Positions 28,915 to 38,185 are shown, counted from the first letter of the stretch. The stretch: DNA of 45,111 nt from Schlegelella_A sp036496385 (GCA_036496385.1 DASXLD010000059.1:1-45111), one strand, 5' to 3'. Program-made: numbers and translations. The notes: generated by a model not told the origin, from the letters alone.

Positions 28915-30537
28915 TTAGCGGCCGGCGCGCTGGTCGGCGGCGATCTGCCTGCGCTGCGCCTCGATCGCGCGCAGCCTCGAGTCGAGCACCGAGGCGTCGA
29001 TGAAGTCGACCGGGCCGCCGGCACGTGCCAGCCGCTGGCCGGCGCGCAGCCGGTCGGAGGCACCGAGCAGGTCGCCGAGCGCATAGCGCGCCTCGGCCTC
29101 GGCACGGATCGCACGCAGCGGCATGCCGAGCTTGCCCCATGTCTGGCCGAGCGCCGTCCACGCGAGCGAATCGTCTGGGTGGACGGCGACCCACGTCTGC
29201 AGTGCCGATGCGCTCGCCTTCAGCGCCGGGTTGTCCGGCGCCACCGCCTGCGCTTCGAGGAGAGTGATCTGCGAATCGAGCAGGAGGCTCGGCCGCGAGC
29301 CGTCGCCGGCGTAGGCCTTCATCGCCTCGGCAGCCCGCGCCGGCGCACCGCGGTCGAGCAGCGACTGTGCGTGCATCAGGACGACGGCTCGCTCGGCGCG
29401 ACCGCCGCCGCTCGGGCTGCCGCGCACGACCCCGAGCGCGGTTGCGAATGCGGCATCGGCCCGCGCCCAGTCGCGCAACAAGCTCGACGCCACCGCGCTT
29501 TCGCACGCCGCGCGCAGCTTGTCGGCAGCGCTGCCGTCGTAGTCGGCATCGCGCCCCTGCCAGCGCCGCAGGGCGTCGGTGCGCGGATCCATCAGCACGC
29601 TCGCGCGCGCCTGCGCAATCGTGTGCTCGAGGACGCTCACCGGCGCCGGGGCGGCGGCGTGGCCAGGGCCCTCGAGCGCGCTCGCGCGCGCCCTCGCCTC
29701 GCCGATGCGCTCGATCGTCAGCGGGTGAGTGCGCAGGTAAGGAAAGCCGCCGTAATCGTTGAGGCGCGCCGAGCGGTCCATCTTCTCGAACATCGCTGCC
29801 ATGCCGCCGGGCCCAAAGCCGGCCGCGGTCATCACCTGGAAGCCGACCCGGTCGGCTTCGCGCTCGACGTCGCGCGAGAAGTTGAGCTGGCCCTGCAGCG
29901 TTGCCGCCTGCGAGCCGGCGACGACCGCATTGGCCGCGTCGGCGCTGTGGGCGCGCGAGGCGGCGAGCAGGCCGAGCACCAGCGCCGCCAGGCCGATCAG
30001 CGAGCGCTTGGAATCGCCCGAGATGCTGCGCGCGATGTGGCGCTGCGTGATGTGCGACATCTCGTGGCCGAGAACCGATGCGAGCTCGTCACGCGACGTC
30101 GTCAATGCGATCAGGCCGAGATGGACGCCGACGAAGCCGCCGGGCAGGGCGAACGCGTTGACGCTCGGGTCGCGGACCAGGAACGGCTCCCATGCGAAGC
30201 GCTGGTCGATGTCGGGAGTGATGTTGCCGAGCTTGCGCGACGCCGCGACCAGCGGCTGCCAGACCGTCTCCAGGTACTCGAACAGCAGGGGATCGTCGAC
30301 GTAGTCCGGGTCGGCGTGGATCTCGCGCATGATCTCGTCGCCGATCTTGCGCTCGGTGCCGATCGTGAAATCAGCCGAGTCGGTGTCGCCGAGCGCCGGC
30401 AGCGCGTTCTGCGCCGAAGCCGGCATGCCGCCGCCAGGGGCGGCGATCGCCAGCGCGCAAAGGGTCGCGAGCACACGCCGGCGCCACCGCTGCCCGGCGC
30501 AGGCAGGGATCGGGCACGGGGGATAGGCGCGAGACAT
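28915..30537 (-). CDS. BepA-like M48 metalloprotease with TPR region
   Basis: A 540-residue periplasmic zinc protease. A signal peptide covers residues 1-43 (an Arg-rich start, then VLATLCALAIAA). The peptidase M48 domain contains HEMSH (158-162) and the downstream EREAD (225-229) that supplies the third zinc ligand. NAFALPGGFVGVHLGLI precedes them, as in BepA/YfgC. The C-terminal half, from about 310, is helical with TPR-like repeats (for example AWTALGQTWGKLGMPLRAIRAEAEARYAL). BepA monitors LptD and the BAM complex in outer-membrane assembly. ATG 30537 is chosen because the signal peptide starts there; the open frame upstream overlaps moaC. It is divergent from moaC. Confidence 0.93.
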   Translation of the reverse strand: MSRAYPPCPIPACAGQRWRRRVLATLCALAIAAPGGGMPASAQNALPALGDTDSADFTIGTERKIGDEIMREIHADPDYVDDPLLFEYLETVWQPLVAASRKLGNITPDIDQRFAWEPFLVRDPSVNAFALPGGFVGVHLGLIALTTSRDELASVLGHEMSHITQRHIARSISGDSKRSLIGLAALVLGLLAASRAHSADAANAVVAGSQAATLQGQLNFSRDVEREADRVGFQVMTAAGFGPGGMAAMFEKMDRSARLNDYGGFPYLRTHPLTIERIGEARARASALEGPGHAAAPAPVSVLEHTIAQARASVLMDPRTDALRRWQGRDADYDGSAADKLRAACESAVASSLLRDWARADAAFATALGVVRGSPSGGGRAERAVVLMHAQSLLDRGAPARAAEAMKAYAGDGSRPSLLLDSQITLLEAQAVAPDNPALKASASALQTWVAVHPDDSLAWTALGQTWGKLGMPLRAIRAEAEARYALGDLLGASDRLRAGQRLARAGGPVDFIDASVLDSRLRAIEAQRRQIAADQRAGR

Positions 30538-30576
30538 CGATCGAAGCAGGGCGGGAGGACCCGCCCCCTCGCCTCG

Positions 30577-30582
30577 TATCAT
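30577..30582 (+). promoter_or_regulatory. Candidate -10 box for moaC
   Basis: TATCAT at 30577-30582 matches five of six -10 bases and would start transcription near 30589, giving a leader of about 25 bases before ATG 30614. It overlaps an alternative in-frame ATG at 30581, which argues against that codon as the real start. No good -35 box is seen; a GC hairpin (30549-30566) occupies that region. Confidence 0.35.
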
Positions 30583-30613
30583 GCAACGGAAACATTTCCC
30601 CTTTGTATCGCCG

Positions 30614-31114
30614 ATGGTTGCCCGATCCACCGTTCCCGGCCCGCTCACGCACTTCGATGCGCAGGGCCGCGCGCACATGGTCGACGTTGCCGACAAGGAC
30701 GAGACACGCCGTCTCGCGCGGGCGACCGGCTCGATCCGGATGCTGCCGGCAACCCTGGCGCTGATCGCCGCCGGCAGCGCCGCCAAGGGCGACGTCCTCG
30801 GCGTCGCCCGCGTCGCCGCGATCCAGGGCGCCAAGCGCACTTCGGAGCTGGTGCCGCTCTGCCATCCGATCGCGCTCACGTGCGTCGGCGTCGAGTTCGA
30901 GCTTGTCGATGCGACCAGCGAGGTGCGCTGCACGGCGCAGGTCGAGACCGTCGGCCGCACCGGCGTCGAGATGGAAGCGCTGACCGCAGTTCAGGTCGGC
31001 CTGCTGACGATCTACGACATGTGCAAGGCAGCCGACCGCGGCATGGTGATCGGCGACGTTCGTCTGCTCGAAAAGCGCGGCGGCAAGTCAGGCGACTGGG
31101 TGGCAGCCGGCTGA
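30614..31114 (+). CDS. moaC: Cyclic pyranopterin monophosphate synthase MoaC
   Basis: A 166-residue enzyme of molybdenum cofactor synthesis that, after MoaA, forms cyclic pyranopterin monophosphate. Family text is clear: LTHFDAQGRAHMVDVADKDET, then ELVPLCHPIALT (active-site region), GRTGVEMEALTAVQVGLLTIYDMCKAAD and the C-terminal DVRLLEKRGGKSG. The length from ATG 30614 agrees with the usual 158-166. Starting at ATG 30581 would add eleven residues of doubtful value. No other moa genes are nearby, as often in betaproteobacteria. It is divergent from the BepA-like gene. Confidence 0.97.
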   Translation: MVARSTVPGPLTHFDAQGRAHMVDVADKDETRRLARATGSIRMLPATLALIAAGSAAKGDVLGVARVAAIQGAKRTSELVPLCHPIALTCVGVEFELVDATSEVRCTAQVETVGRTGVEMEALTAVQVGLLTIYDMCKAADRGMVIGDVRLLEKRGGKSGDWVAAG

Positions 31115-31140
31115 CCTCGGGGCCGCGTCGCGCGGCGGCG

Positions 31141-32952
31141 CTAACGAAAGTCCTCGAAGCGGAACGTCCGCGCCGCGTGCTGGCACTGGAAAGGCGGCGC
31201 GCTCGCGGCCGCTGCCGCACTCGCTGCCTGGGCGGGCTTGCAGGCCGCGAAGAAGCCGTCGGACTGCTCGTTGCGGAACTCGCGCAGCCGATCGGCGATC
31301 CAGCGCGCCTTGTCGTGCTCGCCGTTTTCCTCGAACGCCTTCGCCCACGCGACCATCAAGCGCGTGTCGAGGAGGTAGTGCGGCGCGCGCTCGAACGCGA
31401 TCATCACCTTGCCCGGGTGCTCGGCGATCGTCGCCGCGGCGTAGTCGGCGTGGTGCCCGAACAGGACGCTGCGACGACCCAGGGCGATGCGATGCTCGAG
31501 CGGCCCGGCGTCGGCCGGCGGCGCGAAGATGACGACGACGCGCATGTAGTCGTAGACCGCGAGCGTGCCGCCGAGCATCACGAACATCGCCGCCAGCACG
31601 TATGGCCGGGTGACGTTGCCGCTCGATTCGTCGGCAAGTGCGCCGACCGTTCGCTGCTCGAGGCAAAGGCCGAACGCGAACGCGGTCGGCAGCAGGAAGT
31701 ACGAATACCACAGCGGGTACTCGAGCATGCTGTGGACAGCGACCAAGAAGAGGATGACGAACGCCGCCCGCTGGACCGGAAAGCCTTTCTCCCCCTCGGT
31801 GCGCCCGTCGTCGATGGCATTGCGAAGCGCTCTCCAGAGCGCGTACACCAAGAGCACTAGGACGAGCGCCGCGAGCGGGATACCCATCTCGACAGCGAGA
31901 TTCAGCACCAGGTTGTGCGTGTGATCGAAGAACTCGGTCGGACGGCCCGGAAAAGGCGTCAACGTCCAGGCGAAATTGAAGTCGCCGAAGCCGACGCCGA
32001 GCCAGGGATGCGACGCGATCAGCGAGAGCGCGTTCGACCAGATCGCAAAGCGGTTGGACGAGATGTCGCCGCCGCTGGCAGAAAGGCGCGCCTGGCCGGC
32101 GAAGACCTGATGGCTGTAGTCGGCCCAGAGGCCTGTCGCCCACCAGCTGACGGCGTAGAACACCGGCGCGAGCATGAGAACGGCGCGGGCGCGGCGCGAC
32201 AGCCGGCGGTCGAGCAGGCCCCAGCCGGCGAGCGTCAGCATGCCGATGGCACCGGTTCGCGATGCGCTCAGCACGACGACGTAGACGAAGACGAGCGTGA
32301 TTGCAGCGGCGATGCGGCCGTCGAGCAGTTTGGCCTCGCCGAGCCAGATCACGGCGACAACCGACCACAGCAGCAGGCTGCTCAGATGATTGGGTTGGCG
32401 CAGGTTGCCGGTGGCGCGGCCGACGATCGCAGCGAGGGCGATCCAGTCGCCGTCGGGGAGCCGCGGCGCGAACACCTGCACGAGGCCGATCATGGCGCTG
32501 CCGACGCCGGCGATCGCGAGAGCGACGCAGAAAGCGCAGAACGCCGGCCACGACTTGCCAGCGCGTCGCGCCGAGGCGGCGACGGCGACGGCGAGAACGG
32601 CGGGCAGGATCGTTCCCGCCGACGACAGCGCGAGCGTCCACGGCACCGCGACCGTCGTCGCTGCCAGCGCACTGAGCGTCGACAGCGCGAGCGCGGTGAG
32701 CAGCGCGAGCGTGCCGCCCGAGCGCGGCCAGAGGCTGCGCGGCAACGCGGTCGCGAGGACGAGCAGGAACGCGCCCCAGCCGACGAATGCGGCCGCCTGG
32801 TTGAAGAAGGTCGCCGACGGCGCGACGTTGAACGCGATCAGCATCGGCACCGCGACGGCGGCGATCGCGCAAGCGATCAGGAGCGGTCCAGGGAGTGCGG
32901 GCCGTCCGTCGACGCCATCGGCGGCAGCGGCGATGCGCTTGGACCGGGCCAT
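31141..32952 (-). CDS. PglL-like O-oligosaccharyltransferase / O-antigen ligase family protein
   Basis: A 603-residue inner-membrane protein with a dozen or so helices and a C-terminal soluble tail, of the Wzy_C/PglL superfamily. Marks are GNLRQPNHLSSLLL near 180-195 (typical of PglL), the large periplasmic loop with IASHPWLGVGFGDFNFAW, and FDHTHNLVLNLAVEMGIPLA, whose His is essential in PglL and WaaL enzymes. EYPLWYSYFLLP follows. Such enzymes transfer a lipid-linked glycan to pilin or other exported proteins, or to lipid A core. The nearby pilins and a second ligase favour protein O-glycosylation. ATG 32952 is the start. It is divergent from the acyltransferase gene. Confidence 0.9.
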   Translation of the reverse strand: MARSKRIAAAADGVDGRPALPGPLLIACAIAAVAVPMLIAFNVAPSATFFNQAAAFVGWGAFLLVLATALPRSLWPRSGGTLALLTALALSTLSALAATTVAVPWTLALSSAGTILPAVLAVAVAASARRAGKSWPAFCAFCVALAIAGVGSAMIGLVQVFAPRLPDGDWIALAAIVGRATGNLRQPNHLSSLLLWSVVAVIWLGEAKLLDGRIAAAITLVFVYVVVLSASRTGAIGMLTLAGWGLLDRRLSRRARAVLMLAPVFYAVSWWATGLWADYSHQVFAGQARLSASGGDISSNRFAIWSNALSLIASHPWLGVGFGDFNFAWTLTPFPGRPTEFFDHTHNLVLNLAVEMGIPLAALVLVLLVYALWRALRNAIDDGRTEGEKGFPVQRAAFVILFLVAVHSMLEYPLWYSYFLLPTAFAFGLCLEQRTVGALADESSGNVTRPYVLAAMFVMLGGTLAVYDYMRVVVIFAPPADAGPLEHRIALGRRSVLFGHHADYAAATIAEHPGKVMIAFERAPHYLLDTRLMVAWAKAFEENGEHDKARWIADRLREFRNEQSDGFFAACKPAQAASAAAAASAPPFQCQHAARTFRFEDFR

Positions 32953-33058
32953 CAGCGGCGTCTCACTGTGACGAGTGCCGCAATCGGCCTCGGTTCGATG
33001 ACATCCATCTCGGTTGCAGCAGCAAAGCGCGGGATGATAAGAGGGCCGGACCCAGCCG

Positions 33059-34867
33059 ATGAGCGCGACCCCTTACCGCCCCGACATCGACGGCCTGCGA
33101 GCGGTCGCCGTCCTCGCCGTCGTCGCCTACCACGCGTGGCCCCATGCGCTCGGCGGCGGTTTCGTCGGCGTCGACGTCTTCTTCGTCATCAGCGGCTTCC
33201 TGATCACCCGGATCCTGCTGGCACCGAGGTTCTCGTTCGCGAGCTTCTATGCCCGCCGGGTGCGGCGGATCTTTCCGGCGCTGCTGATCGTGCTCGCCGC
33301 GACGCTGGCGATCGGCGCGACCTTCCTGCCGCCCGACAACCTGCGCAACCTTCTGGCGCACACGCTCGGCGGCGGTCTCTTCGTCGCCAACTTCGTCTCG
33401 TATCACGACGCCGGCTACTTCAGCGGCGCCTCCGAGCTGAAGCCGCTCGTCCACCTCTGGTCGCTCGGCGTCGAAGAACAGTTCTATCTGCTCTGGCCGG
33501 TGCTGGTCTGGCTGGCGGTGCGCAGACGCGTCCTCGTGCCGGCGATGGCAACCCTGGCACTCGCCTCGTTCGTTCTTTTCGTTTGGTTGAGCGAGGCCAA
33601 TCCCCGTGCCGCCTTCTACCTGTCGCCGCCGCGCTTCTGGGAGCTGCTGGCCGGCGCGATGCTCGTCCGCTCCGTGGTCCCGACGCGCTGGGCAGGCGCC
33701 GCGGCGGCCACCGGGCTCGCGCTGATCGCCGCCAGCGCCGCGCTGATCTCGAGCGAGACCGAATTCCCGGGTGCCCTGATGCTCGCGCCGACCATTGGCG
33801 CCTGCCTCGTCGTCGCCTCGCCGGGCGATCATCTGGCCGGCCGACTTCTGTCGAGCCGCAGCGCGGTCGCGGTCGGTCTGATCAGCTATCCGCTCTATCT
33901 CTGGCACTGGCCGCTGCTTTCGCTGCTGCGCAACTTCGATCGCGCACCGTCGACGCTTGCAATCTGCGCGGCGCTCACGCTGGCGTTCGTGCTGGCTGCC
34001 CTGACATGGCGCGTCGTCGAGCGGCCGCTGGTCCTGCTGCGCCTGGGCCGAGTCGCCGTCGGCCTCGCGACCGCCATGGTCGTCGCCGTCGCGCTCGCGG
34101 CGGTCGCCTACAAGGCCGCGCCGGTGGAGTCGAACGAGATCGCGAACGCCGCCTGCACGGCGCGTTATCCGTTCCAGCCGCCCGGGCTCTGGTTCTGCCG
34201 ACTCAGCAAGGACGCCGCGCCGACCGTGCTCGTGCTCGGCGACAGCCATGCCAATCATCTGTACGACGGCATCGCCGAAGTGTTCCCCGGCGATGCGGTC
34301 CTGACGGTCGGCGCCTGCATGCCGACGGTCGGCCTCGTCTATCCCGAGCGCACCGATGCCAGCGGAGCCTGCTTCAACGATCGCTTCGTGGCCCAGAGCG
34401 ACTACCTGCAGCGACACGTGATCGACGTCGCGCCACTGCGCTGGGTCATCGTCTCGGCGATGTGGCGAACATTCGACGACTCGGGACGCGAGATCGAGTA
34501 TTGGACCGGCAGGCCCATGTCGACCTTCGCACCGGTCGAGGCGAGCGCGCTCGACGCCTATGTCGCTGGCCTGGAGCGGCAGCTCGATCGGCTTGGCAGC
34601 GTCGCCGTGACGATCGTCCTCGACACGCCACGCCGCGGCCTCGCGGTCGATGTCCAGCGACAGCGACAGGCGCCCTTCAACCAGCGGGTCGTCGCGCTGG
34701 CGAAGCGGCGGCCCAACGTGCAGGTGCTCGATCCGATGGCGACGCTTTGCGGCGACCGCTGGTGCTCCTGGAACGAACTGCGCGACGTGAATCACCTTTC
34801 GCACGCCGGCAGCGTCGTCGTCGCACGGGCACTGGCGGCGCAGGCCGCTGCGCTGAAGGCGCCCTGA
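33059..34867 (+). CDS. Acyltransferase 3 - SGNH fusion (OafA/YrhL-like O-acetylase)
   Basis: A 602-residue fusion. Residues about 1-350 are an acyltransferase-3 membrane domain with ten or so helices: YRPDIDGLRAVAVLAVVAYHAW (catalytic His), GGGFVGVDVFFVISGFLI, FYARRVRRIFPALL and LVHLWSLGVEEQFYLLWPVL. The periplasmic C-terminal part is an SGNH hydrolase-like domain with VLVLGDSHANHL (Ser) and DVNHLSHAG (Asp/His pair). These proteins add acetyl groups to surface sugars such as O-antigen or pilin glycans. It lies between two ligase genes, so its target is probably the glycan those ligases transfer. ATG 33059 gives the standard family start. Confidence 0.95.
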   Translation: MSATPYRPDIDGLRAVAVLAVVAYHAWPHALGGGFVGVDVFFVISGFLITRILLAPRFSFASFYARRVRRIFPALLIVLAATLAIGATFLPPDNLRNLLAHTLGGGLFVANFVSYHDAGYFSGASELKPLVHLWSLGVEEQFYLLWPVLVWLAVRRRVLVPAMATLALASFVLFVWLSEANPRAAFYLSPPRFWELLAGAMLVRSVVPTRWAGAAAATGLALIAASAALISSETEFPGALMLAPTIGACLVVASPGDHLAGRLLSSRSAVAVGLISYPLYLWHWPLLSLLRNFDRAPSTLAICAALTLAFVLAALTWRVVERPLVLLRLGRVAVGLATAMVVAVALAAVAYKAAPVESNEIANAACTARYPFQPPGLWFCRLSKDAAPTVLVLGDSHANHLYDGIAEVFPGDAVLTVGACMPTVGLVYPERTDASGACFNDRFVAQSDYLQRHVIDVAPLRWVIVSAMWRTFDDSGREIEYWTGRPMSTFAPVEASALDAYVAGLERQLDRLGSVAVTIVLDTPRRGLAVDVQRQRQAPFNQRVVALAKRRPNVQVLDPMATLCGDRWCSWNELRDVNHLSHAGSVVVARALAAQAAALKAP

Positions 34868-34894
34868 CGCAGTCGCGTCGCTCGCTGCGGGGCA

Positions 34895-36739
34895 TCATTT
34901 CGCTCGCTGCACGCACGTGCTGCGCAAGTCCTCGACTGCAGGATTTGTGCGATCGACCAAGGTCATCGACTCGATGAGCGTCGGCACCGCCTCCGGGTAG
35001 ATCTTGCACAGGGCGTTGGCGAAGTACGACGCGCGCTCCGACTGGCCAGCGACCTGCAGGATCGTTGCGCAGCGCGCCAGCAGCGGCGGCGACGGACCGA
35101 ATGCGATCGAACGCTCGCAGCGGCTCGCGAGCTCGGTGGCGTCGGCCGCCGTCGGCACTGCCGCGATGAGCGCGACGAGCTCGGCGTAGTCGCCGAATAC
35201 CGACCATCGTGGCACCTTCGAAAGCCGCGCCTCGAGCTCGCTCGTCGGCTGCGGAGGTACTCCCGCACGCATCTGCGCAGCGAGCGCCTGGGTCGCCCGC
35301 TCGACCTGCACGAATTGCACATAGCAGAAGGCGGCGACGGCGAGCACTGCGAATGATGCCCATCGCAGCGCTTCCGCAGGAACAGTTCCTTCGACCGGAT
35401 CAGCGTTCGCGACGACGGTTCCATGGACGTGGCCGACCAGGAGGCCGAGTAGCCCCAGGAAGTACAGGTAGCCAAGCGGGTGCTCGAGGTTGGCGTGGAT
35501 GAGGATCGGCAACGCCAACGCGATGGCGGCGAATGTCTCCGGCCAGCGGGAAGCGCCTCGCCAGGCGCGCGCCAGCCAGACCAGCAGCGCGACGATTGCC
35601 GCGAGCGCGAGTGGGATGCCGCACTCGGCAGCGAGTTGAACGAAGGCGTTGTGCGCTTGTGCGTCGGCAGCGGCACGGGGCGCGCTACTGACGCGCATCG
35701 CCGAAGCGAGTCCTTCTCCGGCAAAGCGTCCAGCCCCGACACCGAGCAAGGGATGGTCGACGGCCGCGGAAAGACCGACGTGCCAGAACCAAAGCCGCTG
35801 CGCATTCGACTCCGCCGACTCTCCACCCGCCACACGCTGCTCGGCCGAGGTAAGGCCAAACGACTCGAGGATTCCCGACATCGCGACCAAGGTGGTCACG
35901 GCGACATAGGCCAGGGCTACCGCGACCAAGGCGCGGGCGAGCCGGCGTGCCCATGGATCGCTGGTGCGCAACCAGCATGCAGCACCGAGCAATCCCAATC
36001 CTGCGGCATAGATCCAGGCCATGCGGGACCCGCTCGTCGTCGAGCACGTCAGGATCGCGATGATGAGTCCCAGGGCGGTCTTCCAGCCGAGAACGCGACC
36101 GGCATAGAGAACGGCAACCGAGACGCATCCGATCCAAAGCAGATCGGCGAAGTGGTTCGACTGCGCGACGTTGGCATAGAGGCGCGGGCCGGCCCGCGGC
36201 AGCACGAACGGCAGCCCCGGCAGGAACAGCTGCGCCGCCGCGAGCAGGCACGAGCCGACCGCTGCGACGAGAAGGCACTTGGCGATCCAGGCCAGGCTGT
36301 TGTCGCTCTGCGTATGCATGCGTTGACCGAGGACGATCGCGAACACGAACAACGCGAGGCAGAAGATCATCAGCGTCGCCTTGCGCCATACGCCCTCGAA
36401 GAGGACGATCTGCAGCAGCAGGATGACGATCGCGGCGAGCGCGGCAAGGACGAGTGGATTGGGCCGCTCGCGTACCGCGATGGGCGAGGCCAGCGGCTTC
36501 GCAATGAGCCCGGCAAAGCCCAGCGCCAATACGAACAGCCATTCCTTGTAGAACGTCGGAATCGTCGTCGCGAGCACCGGCAGCCACCACGGCGCGACCA
36601 GCCCGATCGCGACCACAATCCGAGCGAGGCTACCCTCGGTCGCGGCGTCGGCGCGGCCGCTCTCCGCCTGCTGACCGAGACTGGGTTGACCTTCTATCGT
36701 GGCGTCGACCGCCAATCGGGGCGGGTCAGAAAAAGCCAT
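34895..36739 (-). CDS. Second O-antigen ligase / PglL-like protein
   Basis: A 614-residue polytopic protein of the Wzy_C superfamily, a distant paralogue of the ligase encoded at 31141-32952. It has about a dozen helices, LYANVAQSNHFADLLWIG (the PglL QPNH-like segment, here QSNH), SAAVDHPLLGVGAGRFAGEG and AQAHNAFVQLAAECGIPLAL with the essential His of the family, followed by HPLGYLYFLGLLGLL. The C-terminal soluble tail with a few TPR-like helices contains Cys residues near the end. ATG 36739 is preferred; it overlaps the upstream TfpX-like gene's stop by 14 bases, so the two are probably coupled. The pair next to pilin genes suggests pilin O-glycosylation. Confidence 0.88.
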   Translation of the reverse strand: MAFSDPPRLAVDATIEGQPSLGQQAESGRADAATEGSLARIVVAIGLVAPWWLPVLATTIPTFYKEWLFVLALGFAGLIAKPLASPIAVRERPNPLVLAALAAIVILLLQIVLFEGVWRKATLMIFCLALFVFAIVLGQRMHTQSDNSLAWIAKCLLVAAVGSCLLAAAQLFLPGLPFVLPRAGPRLYANVAQSNHFADLLWIGCVSVAVLYAGRVLGWKTALGLIIAILTCSTTSGSRMAWIYAAGLGLLGAACWLRTSDPWARRLARALVAVALAYVAVTTLVAMSGILESFGLTSAEQRVAGGESAESNAQRLWFWHVGLSAAVDHPLLGVGAGRFAGEGLASAMRVSSAPRAAADAQAHNAFVQLAAECGIPLALAAIVALLVWLARAWRGASRWPETFAAIALALPILIHANLEHPLGYLYFLGLLGLLVGHVHGTVVANADPVEGTVPAEALRWASFAVLAVAAFCYVQFVQVERATQALAAQMRAGVPPQPTSELEARLSKVPRWSVFGDYAELVALIAAVPTAADATELASRCERSIAFGPSPPLLARCATILQVAGQSERASYFANALCKIYPEAVPTLIESMTLVDRTNPAVEDLRSTCVQRAK

Positions 36740-37499
36740 CGTACGGAAGAAAGCCGACGATGCTCGCATCGGGGGGCGCGATCACGACGACCGTGCTCGA
36801 GTGTCGCCCAAGGACCGGCAGAAAGCGCAGAGCCTGCAGGGGTCGGGCGGATCTTGTCGCCAGCTTGGCGAGGTCGCTTTCGGCGCTTGGGTATTTCGCC
36901 TCAAGGTCGGTGGCCGGACGCGACACGCGCAACATGGCTTCCCTCTGTGTCTCTACGTCGCGCCACTGCTTGGGCGTCATCGATATATCGATGCCGCCAA
37001 GAGCGAGGTCGATCGAGCGCAGCACCTCGTCGGGATCCGTAGGGCGGACGGCGGCGATGAGCCGAGGACCGGTCCAGGGTAATGCACGAAACTGAGGCGG
37101 CGCTTCAAGGAGTGTTGCCGGGTCGATGTCCGCCGCGGTCACGACGCGCATCCGATCGACTTCGAACGCGAGATACACAGGACGCGCGAGGGCGATCGAG
37201 TAGAGGCCGTATGTGAGGCCCGCGAGCTGCAGGAAGACGATGACTGCGAGGTCGCGGCGAAACGCTCCGATCGCCTTACCGGGATCGGCGGCGATCGCCG
37301 TCAGCGCCGGGCCAAGCACCACATCCACGGAAATCAGGAGAGCGAACAAGGTCGTGCCCGCGGCGATCGTCGAATAAGGTGGGGGATACCAGAGGCCGAA
37401 TACCACCAGCGCAACCAGCGCGGCGACGCAACCGCTGGCGAAGAGGTGAATGCCAGCCGCCCGAGCGCGGCGTGTGCGGGGTGAGAAGGGAAGCTTCAT
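36726..37499 (-). CDS. TfpX/TfpZ-type type IV pilin accessory protein
   Basis: A 257-residue protein with about four N-terminal helices and a periplasmic or cytoplasmic C-terminal domain. The start GIHLFASGCVAALVALVVFGLWYPPPYSTIAAG, followed by FALLISVDVVLGPALTAIAADPGK, is typical of the TfpX/TfpZ family, encoded next to variant pilins in Pseudomonas and Acinetobacter and needed for efficient assembly of their cognate pilin. It follows the second pilin gene by 159 bases in the same direction, and its stop overlaps the start of the ligase gene. It likely serves the pilins upstream. Confidence 0.9.
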   Translation of the reverse strand: MKLPFSPRTRRARAAGIHLFASGCVAALVALVVFGLWYPPPYSTIAAGTTLFALLISVDVVLGPALTAIAADPGKAIGAFRRDLAVIVFLQLAGLTYGLYSIALARPVYLAFEVDRMRVVTAADIDPATLLEAPPQFRALPWTGPRLIAAVRPTDPDEVLRSIDLALGGIDISMTPKQWRDVETQREAMLRVSRPATDLEAKYPSAESDLAKLATRSARPLQALRFLPVLGRHSSTVVVIAPPDASIVGFLPYDGFF

Positions 37500-37658
37500 C
37501 GAGGCAATGAGCGGTCAAATGCGTGCAATGGCGCCGACGAGGCCCCATCGGCGACGCTCTTGCAAGCTACGGATAGAGCGCCCCGACAGGGAGTCGGTAG
37601 AAATCCGGATCGTCGTGTCGTCCGCCTCATCACCGCGATGCCGGCCCTCCAGACCCAA

Positions 37659-38150
37659 CTACGGATAGGTTCCGCGACACGAAGACGGCAGGTATTTCGG
37701 CAGAACCGTGGTGCCATCGCCAGCCAGACCACAACGCCAGCCTTCGACCGTCTTGCCGCCGTCGGTACCAGGGGCCAAAACGGCGCCGGAGATCATCGGC
37801 CGCAAGGTCAGGGTGTTGGTAGCAGCGGTCAGCTGGGCAACGTTGGCCGTGTTGCCGGTGACGGTGATCATGCCGTTGACGTCGGAATCGCCCCCGGTGA
37901 CGGCCTTGGTGGCGACAAGCGGACAAATGCCTGTCAAAGCGGCAGCAAGGTTGGTGACATTGGCGTTGGCGACGACCTCCGACACCGTGCTTCGGCACGA
38001 CGACGCGGCAAGGACGATCTCCGAGACCTTCGCCCGGACCGTGTAGTCCTGGTATGCCGGCAGCGCAACCGCCGCCAGGATGCCGATGATCGCAACCACG
38101 ATCATCAGTTCGATGAGAGTGAACCCCTGGTGAATCAATCGCTGCTTCAT
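37659..38150 (-). CDS. pilA: Type IV major pilin, promoter-distal copy
   Basis: A 163-residue type IVa prepilin. The leader MKQRLIHQG is cleaved by PilD before FTLIELMIVVAIIGILAAV; Glu5 of the mature chain is present. Cysteines 52, 76, 140 and 158 can form an alpha/beta-loop disulfide and the C-terminal D-loop disulfide (WRCG to SSCRG). The mature chain differs from the upstream pilin at 16 of 154 positions, mostly in the middle (about residues 55-115). ATG 38150 has AGGA upstream. No sigma-54 or strong sigma-70 promoter was found in front, and a strong terminator lies between the pilins, so this copy may depend on read-through or be weakly expressed. The TfpX-like gene follows. Confidence 0.97.
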   Translation of the reverse strand: MKQRLIHQGFTLIELMIVVAIIGILAAVALPAYQDYTVRAKVSEIVLAASSCRSTVSEVVANANVTNLAAALTGICPLVATKAVTGGDSDVNGMITVTGNTANVAQLTAATNTLTLRPMISGAVLAPGTDGGKTVEGWRCGLAGDGTTVLPKYLPSSCRGTYP

Positions 38151-38185
38151 GTTGGGTCCTTCGAATATGGTTCTTGTTGCCTGTC

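Noticed and set aside
30538..30613. A molybdenum cofactor riboswitch in front of moaC.
   Set aside because: The leader is too short (76 bases in total to the divergent gene) and shows only one simple hairpin.
29179..34977. Two long plus-strand frames opposite the protease and ligase genes and across the acyltransferase gene.
   Set aside because: They have no domain-like sequence, are rich in Arg/Ala/Asp, and overlap recognised genes in other frames.
37562..37600. CCGAC-N5-GTCGG hairpin after the distal pilin as its terminator.
   Set aside because: The stem is only five bases, and no T-tract follows on the minus strand.
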